Below, in pieces: positions 8,876-16,997 of a stretch of 64,000 bases of DNA; the first letter of the stretch is position 1; the number at the start of each line of letters is the position of its first letter. Source of the stretch: Streptomyces sp. CB02980 (GTDB taxonomy: Bacteria; Actinomycetota; Actinomycetes; Streptomycetales; Streptomycetaceae); assembly GCF_014451325.2 (NCBI RefSeq), contig NZ_JACSCH020000015.1:1-64000 (forward strand). The letters run 5' to 3'. The notes beneath the pieces are model-generated. The model saw only the letters and a program-made list of their open reading frames with translations. It was not told where the DNA came from and did not search any database. A program made the translations under genes and the position numbers.

Positions 8876-10396
8876 ATGGCGTCCAGCCTGACGAAGGACT
8901 CGGCCGAACCCCTCGGCTACGAGAAGACCTTCCTCGGCCACCCCCGTGGTCTGGCCACTCTCTTCATGACCGAGATGTGGGAGCGCTTCTCCTACTACGG
9001 CATGAGGGCCCTTCTCGTTCTGTACCTGGTCTCCGGCGGCGTGGACGCCGCGACGGGCAGCCAGGGCGGCGGCCTCGCGATGACCGCGGCGACGGCGACG
9101 GCGATCTACTCCGTCTACGTCTCGATGGTCTACCTGATGGCCATGCCCGGCGGCTGGTTCGGCGACCGTGTCTGGGGCGCCCGCAAGACCGTCGCGATCG
9201 CGGCCTCCGTGATCATGCTCGGCCATGTCTCGCTGGCCATCCCCGGCCAGGCGATGTTCTTCGTCGGTCTCGCGCTCGTCGCGGTCGGCTCCGGCCTCCT
9301 GAAGGCCAACATCTCGACGATGGTCGGCCACCTCTACAAGGGCGCGGACGACCCGCGCCGTGACGGTGGCTTCACGCTCTTCTACATCGGCATCAACCTC
9401 GGCGCGTTCTTCGCCCCGCTGGTCATCGGCACCGTCGGCGAGAAGATCAACTGGCACCTCGGCTTCGCCCTCGCCGCCATCGGCATGGGCCTCGGCCTCG
9501 CCGTCTTCCTGATCTTCAGCAAGACGCTGAACCCGAAGAGCAGCGAGGTCCCGAACCCGCTGTCCGCCGCGGAGCGCAAGGCCGTCATCACCAAGGTCGC
9601 CGTCGGCGCCGTCCTGATCGCCGCCTTCTACGGCGCCGTCGTCGCCATGGGCATGTACACCCTGAACTGGGCGATGGTCCCGATCACCCTCGCGGGCCTG
9701 ATCATCCCGGTCGCCGTCCTGGCGCGCATCAAGCGCGACAAGGACCTCGACTCGAGCGAGAAGTCGCGGGTGACCGGCTACATCTGGTTCTTCGTCGCCG
9801 CCGCCATCTTCTGGATGATCTACGACCAGGGCGGCTCGACGCTGTCGCTGTTCGCCGACGCCAAGACCGCCGACACGATCTTCGGCCTCGGCTTCCCCGC
9901 CACCTGGTACCAGTCGCTGAACCCGCTGTTCGTGATGGCGCTCGCCCCGGTCTTCGCCTGGCTGTGGCTGTGGCTGGCCCGGAAGAACCAGGAGCCGAAC
10001 ACCATCGTGAAGTTCGCGATGGGTCTGGTCCTCGTCGGCGCCTCGTTCTTCGTCTTCATCGTCCCGATGAACATGGCGGGCGACGGCACCAAGGTCTCCC
10101 CGATGTGGCTGGTCACGATCTACATGATCCAGACCATCGGTGAGCTGTGCCTCTCCCCCGTCGGCCTCTCCGTCACCACGAAGATGGCGCCGAAGAAGTA
10201 CGCCTCCCAGATGATGGGCGTCTGGTTCCTCGCCGTCACCGCCGGTGACTGCACCACGGGTCTGCTCTCCATCGCGGGCGTGGACCTGAACGGGACAGGG
10301 ATCATCGCCATGCAGGCGACGCTCGCCGTCGCGGCGGGCTTCGCGATCTACATGTACCGCAAGAAGGTCCAGGGGCTCATGGGCAGCGTCCACTGA
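8876..10396 (+). CDS. POT/PTR2-family proton-coupled oligopeptide transporter
   Basis: A 506-residue polytopic symporter importing di/tripeptides with protons. The family signature TEMWERFSYYGMRALLVLYL is near residue 30 and carries the ExxER proton-coupling motif. It is followed by GGWFGDRVWGARK (loop 2-3 signature) and the PTR2 motif FYIGINLGAF; about 14 transmembrane segments are visible. ATG at 8876 has AAGGA five bases upstream. The long leader (8700-8875) with hairpins suggests post-initiation control. It is the last gene before a strong bidirectional terminator. Confidence 0.92.
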   Translation: MASSLTKDSAEPLGYEKTFLGHPRGLATLFMTEMWERFSYYGMRALLVLYLVSGGVDAATGSQGGGLAMTAATATAIYSVYVSMVYLMAMPGGWFGDRVWGARKTVAIAASVIMLGHVSLAIPGQAMFFVGLALVAVGSGLLKANISTMVGHLYKGADDPRRDGGFTLFYIGINLGAFFAPLVIGTVGEKINWHLGFALAAIGMGLGLAVFLIFSKTLNPKSSEVPNPLSAAERKAVITKVAVGAVLIAAFYGAVVAMGMYTLNWAMVPITLAGLIIPVAVLARIKRDKDLDSSEKSRVTGYIWFFVAAAIFWMIYDQGGSTLSLFADAKTADTIFGLGFPATWYQSLNPLFVMALAPVFAWLWLWLARKNQEPNTIVKFAMGLVLVGASFFVFIVPMNMAGDGTKVSPMWLVTIYMIQTIGELCLSPVGLSVTTKMAPKKYASQMMGVWFLAVTAGDCTTGLLSIAGVDLNGTGIIAMQATLAVAAGFAIYMYRKKVQGLMGSVH

Positions 10397-10414
10397 CCTC
10401 CCCCGTACGGCCGT

Positions 10415-10449
10415 GAGGGCCGCCGCACCGATCCGGTGCGGCGGCCCTC
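10415..10449. terminator. Bidirectional terminator (16-bp perfect stem)
   Basis: GAGGGCCGCCGCACCG pairs perfectly with its complement across a three-base loop, between the convergent peptide-transporter gene and the LAETG surface-protein gene. Confidence 0.88.
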
Positions 10450-10468
10450 CGCCGTTTCCGGCCCCGCG

Positions 10469-11965
10469 TCAGCGCCTGAGGCGCGCCCACGGGGTGAAGG
10501 TGAACACGGCGCCGCCGAGCAGGATCACCGTGCCGGCGACGAGGGCGAGGGCGCGCAGGGCGCCGTCGTCCTCGGCGCCGGTCTCCGCGAGGTTCCCGCC
10601 GTCGGAGCCGCCGGAGCCGGAACCGCTCCCGCTGCCGGAGCCCGAGCCGCTGCCCGAGCCCGAGCCGTTGCCGTCGCCGCCCGAGGCGCCGCCCGCCTGC
10701 TTGCTCGTGTCCAGTTCGAGGGAGGCCTGGACGGCGCCCTTCACCTGGCACGGGATGTCCATCCCCGAGCTGCCGAGGGTGACCTTGATGGTCAGCGTGC
10801 CGGGGCTGAGCGTGGACTTACCGGTCGCTCCGGGCTTGTACGTGCCCTTCATGTCCGGCAGGTTCACCGGGTCGCCCAGCTTCAGCGCGGTGGGGTTCGG
10901 GGGTCCCGAGACGTTCACCGTGCCGCTGTCGGATCCGCCGATCTTGATTGCCATGGAGGCCTTGAGGGCTCCCTTGGGGAGGGCGGCGGGGCTGTTCATG
11001 ACGCCCTTGGCCGTCCTGACCGTGAGGTCGTACACACCGCCGTTCTTCTTGGCGTCGATCGTCACCTTGGAGTTGATCGGGTCCGGGCCGGGGGCCTGAC
11101 AGCCGAACGTGACGGAGACCTCCTTGCCGGGGAAGGACGTCTCGCCGCCGCCACCGCCGCTCGCACCGCCGCTGGAGGATCCGCCGGAGGCCGAGCCGGA
11201 ACCCGAGCCGGAGGATCCGCCGGAGGTCGATCCGGAGCCCGAGCCGCCGGATCCGCCGGAGGACGAGGTCGAGGAGCCGCCGGTGTTGTTAGAGCCGCCG
11301 CCGGTCGTGGTCGAGCCGCCCGTGGTGCTGCCGCTCGCGTTGCCGCCCGACGTCGTCGTCGTACCGCCGGTGGTCGTCGTGGACCCGCCGTTCGTGCCGC
11401 CCGTCGTCGTACCGCCGCCACCGGCCGTGACCTTGATCGTGGCCGCGACCGGCACCGTCTCCTTCGGGGCGCACTTCGTGTCCGTCGACAGCGGCTTGGA
11501 CACGTTGATCGTGTACTTGTCGGGGGTGAGGGTGATCTCACCCGCCGCCGTCAGCTTCAGCTTCCCCTTCATCTCGGGCAGCACCATCGGGCTGTTCTTG
11601 GGGATCGGCGGGTTCTTCCGGGGACCCTCCATCGCGACGGTGCCGCTCCCCGCGCCGCCCACGGTGAGGACGCCGGTCGGCTTGACCGTGTCCGCGCCGA
11701 GGTCGAGCACGTCGGGGTTCTTCGAAGCGGCCTGGACCGTCTTCCAGACGATCTCGACCTCGTCGCCGACCTTGGCCTCCGCCGGTGCCGTGATCAGCAC
11801 CTTCGTCGTGCCCTGCACGGGCGGAAGCCCGGAGATGGACGGCGGGATGCACTCCGTCTTGTACGAGACCTCGGCGGCCTGGGCGGGGCCGGCGGAAATC
11901 ATGATCCCCGCGCCGCCGAGCATCAGCGCGACGCCGGCCGCGCTCATCCTCCGTTGCGTACTCAC
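10469..11965 (-). CDS. Secreted two-domain surface protein with LAETG sortase signal
   Basis: 498 residues. A signal peptide ends at about AGPAQAA (residue 31). Two copies of one beta-rich domain (about 32-175 and 285-420) are separated by a roughly 100-residue Gly/Ser/Thr linker rich in TTGG and GSGS. A second SG-repeat stalk precedes the sorting signal: LAETG at 459-463, a hydrophobic helix and the tail RLRR. LAXTG is the motif recognised by class E sortases of high-GC Gram-positives, so it is probably linked to the cell wall. Both domains share the motif GGxxSGTVxVxGPxN with the LPKTG protein of the same operon. GTG at 11965 overlaps the previous stop (GTGA). No known ligand; function unrecognised. 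Confidence 0.82.
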   Translation of the reverse strand: MSTQRRMSAAGVALMLGGAGIMISAGPAQAAEVSYKTECIPPSISGLPPVQGTTKVLITAPAEAKVGDEVEIVWKTVQAASKNPDVLDLGADTVKPTGVLTVGGAGSGTVAMEGPRKNPPIPKNSPMVLPEMKGKLKLTAAGEITLTPDKYTINVSKPLSTDTKCAPKETVPVAATIKVTAGGGGTTTGGTNGGSTTTTGGTTTTSGGNASGSTTGGSTTTGGGSNNTGGSSTSSSGGSGGSGSGSTSGGSSGSGSGSASGGSSSGGASGGGGGETSFPGKEVSVTFGCQAPGPDPINSKVTIDAKKNGGVYDLTVRTAKGVMNSPAALPKGALKASMAIKIGGSDSGTVNVSGPPNPTALKLGDPVNLPDMKGTYKPGATGKSTLSPGTLTIKVTLGSSGMDIPCQVKGAVQASLELDTSKQAGGASGGDGNGSGSGSGSGSGSGSGSGSGGSDGGNLAETGAEDDGALRALALVAGTVILLGGAVFTFTPWARLRR

Positions 11966-13032
11966 GCATGTCCCTTCGTCGTCGGGCTGCTCTCTGGGGC
12001 TGACGGTGCGGAGTCAGGACTGAACCACGGCAGGACCGCGGTCGGTTCGTCGTCCCCCGGACCCCGGAGCGCGGAGTCGCGCGCCGGGTCGGGGGCACGT
12101 GTGCGGAGCCGGGCCAGGGGCGCGGTCCGGGGCCGCGCCCGGGGCCTGGGCCGGGGCCGGGCGGGGCCCGTCGCCGGGCGGACGCGGTCCACCACGGCCA
12201 TCCCGATCCGGAACAGCGCCGCCGGGACGACCACGGCGAGCAGCAGCCAGAAGAGCGTCACGCCCCAGGGCCTGCCGACCCCCCACGGTTGCTCGACCAG
12301 GACCTTTCCCGCGTACCGCACGGAGACCTGGTAGTCGCCGTGCGCGCCCGCCGTCAGTTCGACGGGGAGCCGGACGAGGGCCTTCCTGCCGGGGGCGATC
12401 GTGCCGCGCCACTGCCGTTCCTCGTACTGCGGGGCGAACACGCCGTGGCTGGAGCCGACCTGGAAGACCGGGTCCTTCACGGGGGCGGAGCCGAGGTTGC
12501 CGACGGTGAAGACGACCTCGCGGCTCGGCGGCGCCCCGAACCAGGTGAGGAGGCCGCTGGAGCCGTCGAGGCGTACGGCGGCGAGGACGGCGAGCCGGCC
12601 GTCGCCCGAGGCCTCGGGGAGCGGTGCGACGGGATGCCCGGCGACGGTGAACTCCCGGTCGACGGCGTCTGGTTGGCCGGTCACCCCAGCGACGTGCACC
12701 ACGCAGGGGCAGGGCTTGGGCGGTTCGGCGACCGGGAGTTTCGCGCTGAAGCCGCCCCGGGCGTCGACGGTGGCGGCCCGGCCCTCGGTGTTGGCGCAGG
12801 AGTTGGTGCCGCCGATGACGCCCTTGTCGGGCGCGGCCTGGCCGCAGATCAGCAGCATGAGCAGCGCGCCCGGTTTCCAGCCGCTGCCGCTGACGGTGAC
12901 CTCGCCGCCCTTGCCGCCCTCCGCCTGGGAGAGCTCGACGGCGGGGCCGGGGGCCGCGACGGCGGGGGCGGCCGGGAGGAGACCGAGGCCGAGCACGGTC
13001 ACGAACGCCGCAGCTGTACGCATCCACCTCAT
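11962..13032 (-). CDS. Secreted, membrane-anchored protein with immunoglobulin-like domain
   Basis: 356 residues. A signal peptide (residues 1-27, cleavage near APAVAA) is followed by an Ig/IPT-like domain (about 30-130; VTVSGSGWKPGALLMLLICGQ and four Cys in two pairs: CGQ, NSCANT, PCPC). A second beta domain follows (about 150-250, GNLGSAPVKDPVFQVG). A transmembrane helix at about 262-285 leads into a cytoplasmic Arg/Pro-rich tail of some 70 residues. ATG at 13032 overlaps the upstream stop (ATGA), and its own stop overlaps the LAETG gene. It is the only operon member with a substantial cytoplasmic tail, so it might couple the surface proteins to the cell interior; that is inference. Confidence 0.75.
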   Translation of the reverse strand: MRWMRTAAAFVTVLGLGLLPAAPAVAAPGPAVELSQAEGGKGGEVTVSGSGWKPGALLMLLICGQAAPDKGVIGGTNSCANTEGRAATVDARGGFSAKLPVAEPPKPCPCVVHVAGVTGQPDAVDREFTVAGHPVAPLPEASGDGRLAVLAAVRLDGSSGLLTWFGAPPSREVVFTVGNLGSAPVKDPVFQVGSSHGVFAPQYEERQWRGTIAPGRKALVRLPVELTAGAHGDYQVSVRYAGKVLVEQPWGVGRPWGVTLFWLLLAVVVPAALFRIGMAVVDRVRPATGPARPRPRPRARPRTAPLARLRTRAPDPARDSALRGPGDDEPTAVLPWFSPDSAPSAPESSPTTKGHA

Positions 13033-13952
13033 GTGTTCGCTCCCGCCGGGGCTCGCCTGGTACGGGACCTGCCGCGCCGCCGTACCGCGTGACCGCCGCC
13101 GCCCGCCGCGAGCAGCAGCAGTCCGGCCGCCCCGGCGAGCACCGGGCCCGAGGCGAAGGAGGCCTCGGCGCGGGCGGTGGCCGGGGCCGCGCCGGCGGCG
13201 GTGGCGGTCAGCCGGACGGTGACGGAGTCGAGGGCCGGCGGGTCGGGCCAGGCTTCGGTACGGGTGGCCCGCTGACCGGGCTTCAGGGTGAGCGGCAGGG
13301 GCCGGCCCGGCCGGTCGAGGACGGTGCCGAGGACGCCTTCGGCGCGCACCGCGAGGTGCGGGGCGAGGACGGTGGTGCCCCGGTTGACCAGGGTGTAGCG
13401 GAGGGCGCCGGTCTCGGTGTCGACGTGGACGTCCTCGACGGTGAGCGCGGCGAGCCGGGGGCCGCTGACCCGCAGCCGCAGGTCGACGCGTATCTCCCGG
13501 CCGGCCGCCGAGGCCCGTACCGCCCCCCGGTGTTCGCCGGGCGGGGTGTCCGCGGTGACGGTCACGGCGAACGGCACGTCCGCCCGGGTCCTGGCGGGCA
13601 CGGTCACCGTCCGGGCGGCGAAGGACACCGGTGCGCCCTGCCCGCTGAGCCGTACCGTGAGCGGCCGGGCGCCCGGATTGGTCAGCGACAGGGTGTCCTG
13701 GAGGACGCTCCCGGCCGGGCCCTCCAGATAGGCGTACGGCCGCCCGGCGGCGGGCGCCGCCGACCAGGAGACCGGGGCGTCGGAGGAAGCCGCGGCCCGG
13801 ACGCCGGAGGGGGCCGCGGCTCTGGCGTCGGCGAAAGCCGCGGCCCGGACGCCGGAGGGGGCCGCGGCCCAGGCGCCCGAAGGCGCCGCCGCGACCGCGC
13901 CGACGAGGGCGGTCGCGACGGCCACGAACCCGGTGCGTGCCGCCGTCCGCAT
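13029..13952 (-). CDS. Secreted DUF916/WxL-interacting-like membrane protein
   Basis: 307 residues with an N-terminal signal peptide, an Ala/Pro repeat segment, then two beta-sandwich domains. PYAYLEGPAGSVLQDTLSL near residue 70 and VSFAARTVTVPARTRADVPF resemble the peptidoglycan-binding half of DUF916/WxL-interacting proteins. A C-terminal helix (VLAGAAGLLLLAAGG) with a basic tail anchors it. In Firmicutes such proteins hold WxL surface proteins to the wall. The ATG at 13952 overlaps the upstream stop by one base (TGATG). The family call is by motif resemblance only and needs a profile search. Confidence 0.65.
   Translation of the reverse strand: MRTAARTGFVAVATALVGAVAAAPSGAWAAAPSGVRAAAFADARAAAPSGVRAAASSDAPVSWSAAPAAGRPYAYLEGPAGSVLQDTLSLTNPGARPLTVRLSGQGAPVSFAARTVTVPARTRADVPFAVTVTADTPPGEHRGAVRASAAGREIRVDLRLRVSGPRLAALTVEDVHVDTETGALRYTLVNRGTTVLAPHLAVRAEGVLGTVLDRPGRPLPLTLKPGQRATRTEAWPDPPALDSVTVRLTATAAGAAPATARAEASFASGPVLAGAAGLLLLAAGGGGHAVRRRGRSRTRRAPAGANT
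13787..13868. repeat. Exact 34-bp direct repeat inside the DUF916-like gene
   Basis: Identical 34-base copies at 13787-13820 and 13835-13868, offset 48 bases, so in frame. They encode the duplicated peptide APSGVRAAA in the linker after the signal peptide. This is a likely site of slippage or length polymorphism. Confidence 0.85.
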
Positions 13953-14656
13953 CAGCGAGCCGTGCGCCGCGTGAGCCAGAGGACTCCGGCCGCGCCGGTG
14001 AGGAGGACGGTGCCGCCGAGGGTGCCGAGGGCCACGGCGGAGTCGAGCGGGCCGGTCTTGGGCAGTTCGGCGCCCGTGTTCTCCTCGTCGTCGCCCTCGT
14101 CGGCGGGCGGCGGGGTGTCGGAGCCGCCGGAGAGCCCCGTCACCTCCAGTTCGAGGGAGGGCTTGGGGTTGTTCTTCGGGGTGCAGACGGCCGCGTCCAT
14201 GCCGAGCGCGTGCACGGTCAGCGTCCCGGCCGTGAAGGTGACCTTGCCGTTCTTCTTCGGGGTGTACGTGCCCGTGAGCGTGCCGATCCTGATCGGGGTG
14301 TCGGGCGGGATGGCGGCCGTGTTCGGCGTTCCCTTGACCTTGACGGTGCCGGAGTCGGCACCGCCGAGGACGAGGTCGGCGCGCGGCGTCATGACGCCTT
14401 TGGGCAGCTCGACGGGGCTGTCGGAGACGCCCTTCTCGAACGACATGGTGATCGTGTACGCGCTGCCGTTCTTGACGGCCTTGATGTCGACGGGCGAGAC
14501 GGCACCCTTGGGCCCGATCTTCGTCTCACAGGCGTAGTTGACGTCGACGACGGCCGCCTGGGCGGCCGGCGCGCCGGCGAGCACGGCCGCGCCCGCCACC
14601 GCGACCGCCGCCGTGAGCGCGGCGGTCGTTCTCCTCCGGTTCGGCTCCTTGGACAC
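13952..14656 (-). CDS. Secreted surface protein with LPKTG sortase signal
   Basis: 234 residues: signal peptide, one copy of the beta domain also found twice in the LAETG protein (GGADSGTVKVKGTPN motif), an acidic spacer, then LPKTG at 198-202, a hydrophobic helix and tail RRTAR. This is a standard cell-wall sorting signal. I chose GTG at 14656 because GAGGGG is eight bases upstream; the GTG at 14665 directly abuts that site. It is the first gene of a four-gene operon with overlaps of 1, 4 and 4 bases. No sortase gene is in the window, so a housekeeping sortase elsewhere would be needed. Having both LPKTG and LAETG in one operon is notable. Confidence 0.82.
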   Translation of the reverse strand: MSKEPNRRRTTAALTAAVAVAGAAVLAGAPAAQAAVVDVNYACETKIGPKGAVSPVDIKAVKNGSAYTITMSFEKGVSDSPVELPKGVMTPRADLVLGGADSGTVKVKGTPNTAAIPPDTPIRIGTLTGTYTPKKNGKVTFTAGTLTVHALGMDAAVCTPKNNPKPSLELEVTGLSGGSDTPPPADEGDDEENTGAELPKTGPLDSAVALGTLGGTVLLTGAAGVLWLTRRTAR

Positions 14657-14680
14657 CCCGAGCACCCCTCACCGCAATGA

Positions 14681-14709
14681 AACTGACGGTCTTTCAGATT
14701 GGGCGTCAA
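14681..14709 (-). promoter_or_regulatory. Candidate promoter of the surface-protein operon
   Basis: On the minus strand, TTGACG (14709-14704) and TCAGTT (14686-14681) are separated by 17 bases. This places a start site near 14674 and leaves a short leader that contains GAGGGG. The -10 is a weak match. Confidence 0.5.
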
Positions 14710-14756
14710 GGTACGCCCGGGGCCTTGCGGAGGGAAGAAGAGGGACGGTGAAAGTC

Positions 14757-15176
14757 CTAGGCGGGTGCGGAGAGTTCGGCCCAGACCGTCTTTCCGGGGG
14801 CTCCGGGGGTGCGCTCGATGCCCCAGTCGAGGCAGAGCCGCTGCACGATGAACATGCCGTGGCCGCCCGGGCGCCCCGACCGGTGCGGGGTGCGGGGCGC
14901 GGGAGCTCCGGCGCCCCGGTCGGTGACTTCGAGGCGCAGGGCCTTGGGCAGCCGCAGGACGCGGAGGCGTTCGGGGCCCTCGGCGTGCAGACAGGCGTTG
15001 GTGACGAGCTCGGAGACGACGAGCAGGACGTCCTCCGCGGCGGCCCTGCGGTCGGCGGTGGCGGCCGGCAGCCAGCCCCACTCGTGGAGCGCGGACCGTG
15101 TGAAGTCACGGGCCAGCGGCACGGTGCCGCTGGTCTCGCCGAGGGCGAGCGTACGGACGTCGGAAGCTTGGTCCAT
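14757..15176 (-). CDS. Anti-sigma factor-type serine kinase (RsbW/HATPase_c_2)
   Basis: 139 residues with a GHKL ATPase fold: N-box VVSELVTNACLHA, G1 EVTDRGAGAP and G2 GRPGGHGMFIVQRL. Such proteins bind and inhibit sigma-B/F-type factors and phosphorylate a STAS antagonist to switch partners. It lies 89 bases downstream of a STAS gene and near a divergent sigma-B/F-type sigma factor, which fits a complete partner-switching set. Many Streptomyces carry dozens of free-standing homologues, so cross-talk is possible. From memory this layout resembles the sigI/arsI/prsI locus of S. coelicolor; not verified. Confidence 0.82.
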   Translation of the reverse strand: MDQASDVRTLALGETSGTVPLARDFTRSALHEWGWLPAATADRRAAAEDVLLVVSELVTNACLHAEGPERLRVLRLPKALRLEVTDRGAGAPAPRTPHRSGRPGGHGMFIVQRLCLDWGIERTPGAPGKTVWAELSAPA

Positions 15177-15265
15177 CAGCGCTTCACCTCACCGATCGAC
15201 GGGACAGAGGGCAGGACGTACGGGCGGTACGGGGCCGGGTCGTGGAGGCGGGCCCGGCCGGGGGG

Positions 15266-15634
15266 TCAGCCGGGCAGGGCTGTGGCGAGTGTCTCGTGCA
15301 CCGTGAAGACGGCCTCCGCGCCCGTGATGTGGAACACCCGGGCCACTGCGGGCCGCATCCCCACGAGATGGACGCCACCGCCGGCGGCGTCCGCCCTCAG
15401 CCGGGCGCCGAGGAGCACGTTGAGCCCGGTCGAGTCGCAGAACTCCAGGCCCGAGCAGTCGACGACGAGTCGCGAACGGCCCGCGTCCAGTGCCTGGTCC
15501 AGGGGGGAACGCAGCAGTTCGGCGGTGTAGTGATCGAGCTCACCCACCGGAGCCAGGAGTTCGGTCCGGTCCACGGTCCGGACCTCGACCCGCAACCGCG
15601 CGGGCGGTGCGCTGCCGATGCTCTCGCGGTCCAT
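15266..15634 (-). CDS. STAS-domain anti-sigma factor antagonist
   Basis: 122 residues, a single STAS domain with the phosphorylation-site motif LVVDCSGLEFCDSTGLNVLL; the acceptor is expected at the Ser or Thr of CDSTGL. Unphosphorylated, it would sequester the anti-sigma kinase and free the sigma factor. ATG at 15634 has AGAGG seven bases upstream. It is probably co-transcribed with the kinase gene downstream and is divergent from the sigma factor across 221 bases. That shared region contains CTTGTAGGGTTCG, reminiscent of but not matching a clear GGGTAN -10 of sigma-B-like promoters. Confidence 0.88.
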   Translation of the reverse strand: MDRESIGSAPPARLRVEVRTVDRTELLAPVGELDHYTAELLRSPLDQALDAGRSRLVVDCSGLEFCDSTGLNVLLGARLRADAAGGGVHLVGMRPAVARVFHITGAEAVFTVHETLATALPG

Positions 15635-15855
15635 GGCCGTGCCTCTTCTCGCTCTCGCGGATGCCGACTGACGTGCCTCGAACCCTACAAGCGGGGCGCC
15701 CTCCGATGCACACGAGGTCCACCACATAACGGGACAAAGCGGATTATCGATACTTGCGGCCTTCGCCGTCGAGCAGGTAGGGCTAGTAGGGAACACCCGA
15801 CACGACCGGCTTCGGAGGCGCCGCAAACCGCAGCAAAGACCCACGAAGGAGACCC

Positions 15856-16794
15856 ATGTCACCCCGGCTCGACGCCCCGCGTACCCCCGACGCGCCGTCG
15901 GCAGCAGTCCCCCTGGACCATCCGCTCGACCACCTTGCCGAGCTCTCCCACGAGCTCCCGCACGCACTCCCGCACGACCGGGCGCTCACGCTCCCGTTCG
16001 ACCGGCCGCTCGACGACATCGGACCGGTCGACGCGCGCGCCCTGTCGAAGCAGCTCTTCGCCCGGCTCGCCGAGCTCGAAGAGGGCACCCACGACCACGC
16101 GTACGTCCGCAACACGCTCGTCGAACTCAACCTGGCCCTGGTCAGGTTCGCCGCCGCCCGGTTCGGCACCCGCAGCGAGCCGATGGAGGACATCGTCCAG
16201 GTCGGCACCATCGGCCTCATCAAGGCGATCGACCGCTTCGAGCTCACCCGCGGCGTGGAGTTCCCCACCTTCGCGATGCCCACGATCATCGGCGAGATCA
16301 AGCGCTTCTTCCGCGACACCTCGTGGTCCGTGCACGTGCCGCGCAGGCTCCAGGAGCTGCGGCTCGACCTCGCCAAGGCGGGCGACACCCTCTCCCAGCG
16401 CCTCGACCGCGCGCCGACCGTCGCCGAACTCGCCGCGGAACTCGGCATCGCGCCGGAGGAGGTCGTCGAGGGCATGGCCGCGAGCAACGCGTACACCGCG
16501 AGCTCGCTCGACGCGCAGCCCGACGAGGAGGAGGGCCCCGGCGGCGAGGCCACGCTCGCCGACCGGCTGGGCTACGAGGACCACGGCCTCACCGGGATCG
16601 AGTACATCGCCTCCCTGAAGCCGATGATCGCCTCGCTGCCCGCCCGCGAGCGGCACATCCTCTCCCTCCGCTTCGTCTCCGGCATGACCCAGTCGGAGAT
16701 CGGCATCGAGCTCGGCATCTCGCAGATGCACGTGTCCCGGCTGCTCGCCCGCACCCTCGCGAGGCTGCGCCGGGGGCTCACTCTGGAGGAATGA
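15856..16794 (+). CDS. RNA polymerase sigma factor, SigB/SigF/SigG family
   Basis: 312 residues. Region 2 (EDIVQVGTIGLIKAIDRF, then GVEFPTFAMPTIIGEIKRFFRD) and region 3 (VHVPRRLQELRLDL) are conserved. Region 4 ends with TQSEIGIELGISQMHVSRLL. ATG at 15856 follows AAGGAG at the ideal distance. A roughly 50-residue unconserved Pro/His/Leu-rich N-terminus precedes the core, and there is an acidic insert (DEEEGPGGE) between regions 3 and 4. The divergent STAS and anti-sigma genes are its likely controllers. It probably directs a stress or developmental regulon; the regulon is not visible here. Confidence 0.92.
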   Translation: MSPRLDAPRTPDAPSAAVPLDHPLDHLAELSHELPHALPHDRALTLPFDRPLDDIGPVDARALSKQLFARLAELEEGTHDHAYVRNTLVELNLALVRFAAARFGTRSEPMEDIVQVGTIGLIKAIDRFELTRGVEFPTFAMPTIIGEIKRFFRDTSWSVHVPRRLQELRLDLAKAGDTLSQRLDRAPTVAELAAELGIAPEEVVEGMAASNAYTASSLDAQPDEEEGPGGEATLADRLGYEDHGLTGIEYIASLKPMIASLPARERHILSLRFVSGMTQSEIGIELGISQMHVSRLLARTLARLRRGLTLEE

Positions 16795-16828
16795 CCTCCA
16801 CCGGCTTCCCCGAGCCGCCAAAATGGCT

Positions 16829-16877
16829 GCGGAAAGGGCCCGTTCACGGTCTTTCGACCCGTGACGGGCCCTTCCGC
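16829..16877 (+). terminator. Terminator downstream of the sigma factor gene
   Basis: Long stem GCGGAA..GGGCCCG..TCACGG against CCGTGA..CGGGCCC..TTCCGC with single-base bulges and loop TCTTTCGAC, 35 bases after the sigma factor stop. Confidence 0.75.
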
Positions 16878-16997
16878 ATGCCGCGTCCCGAGCCACTCCC
16901 GCGGTCGCTCGCGCGACCAACCGCGCGACCGGGACGCCTTGTTGACGCGGCGTCCGGAATGGGCCACATTGAGCCCCGGGGTTCAGGGGGGAATCAC

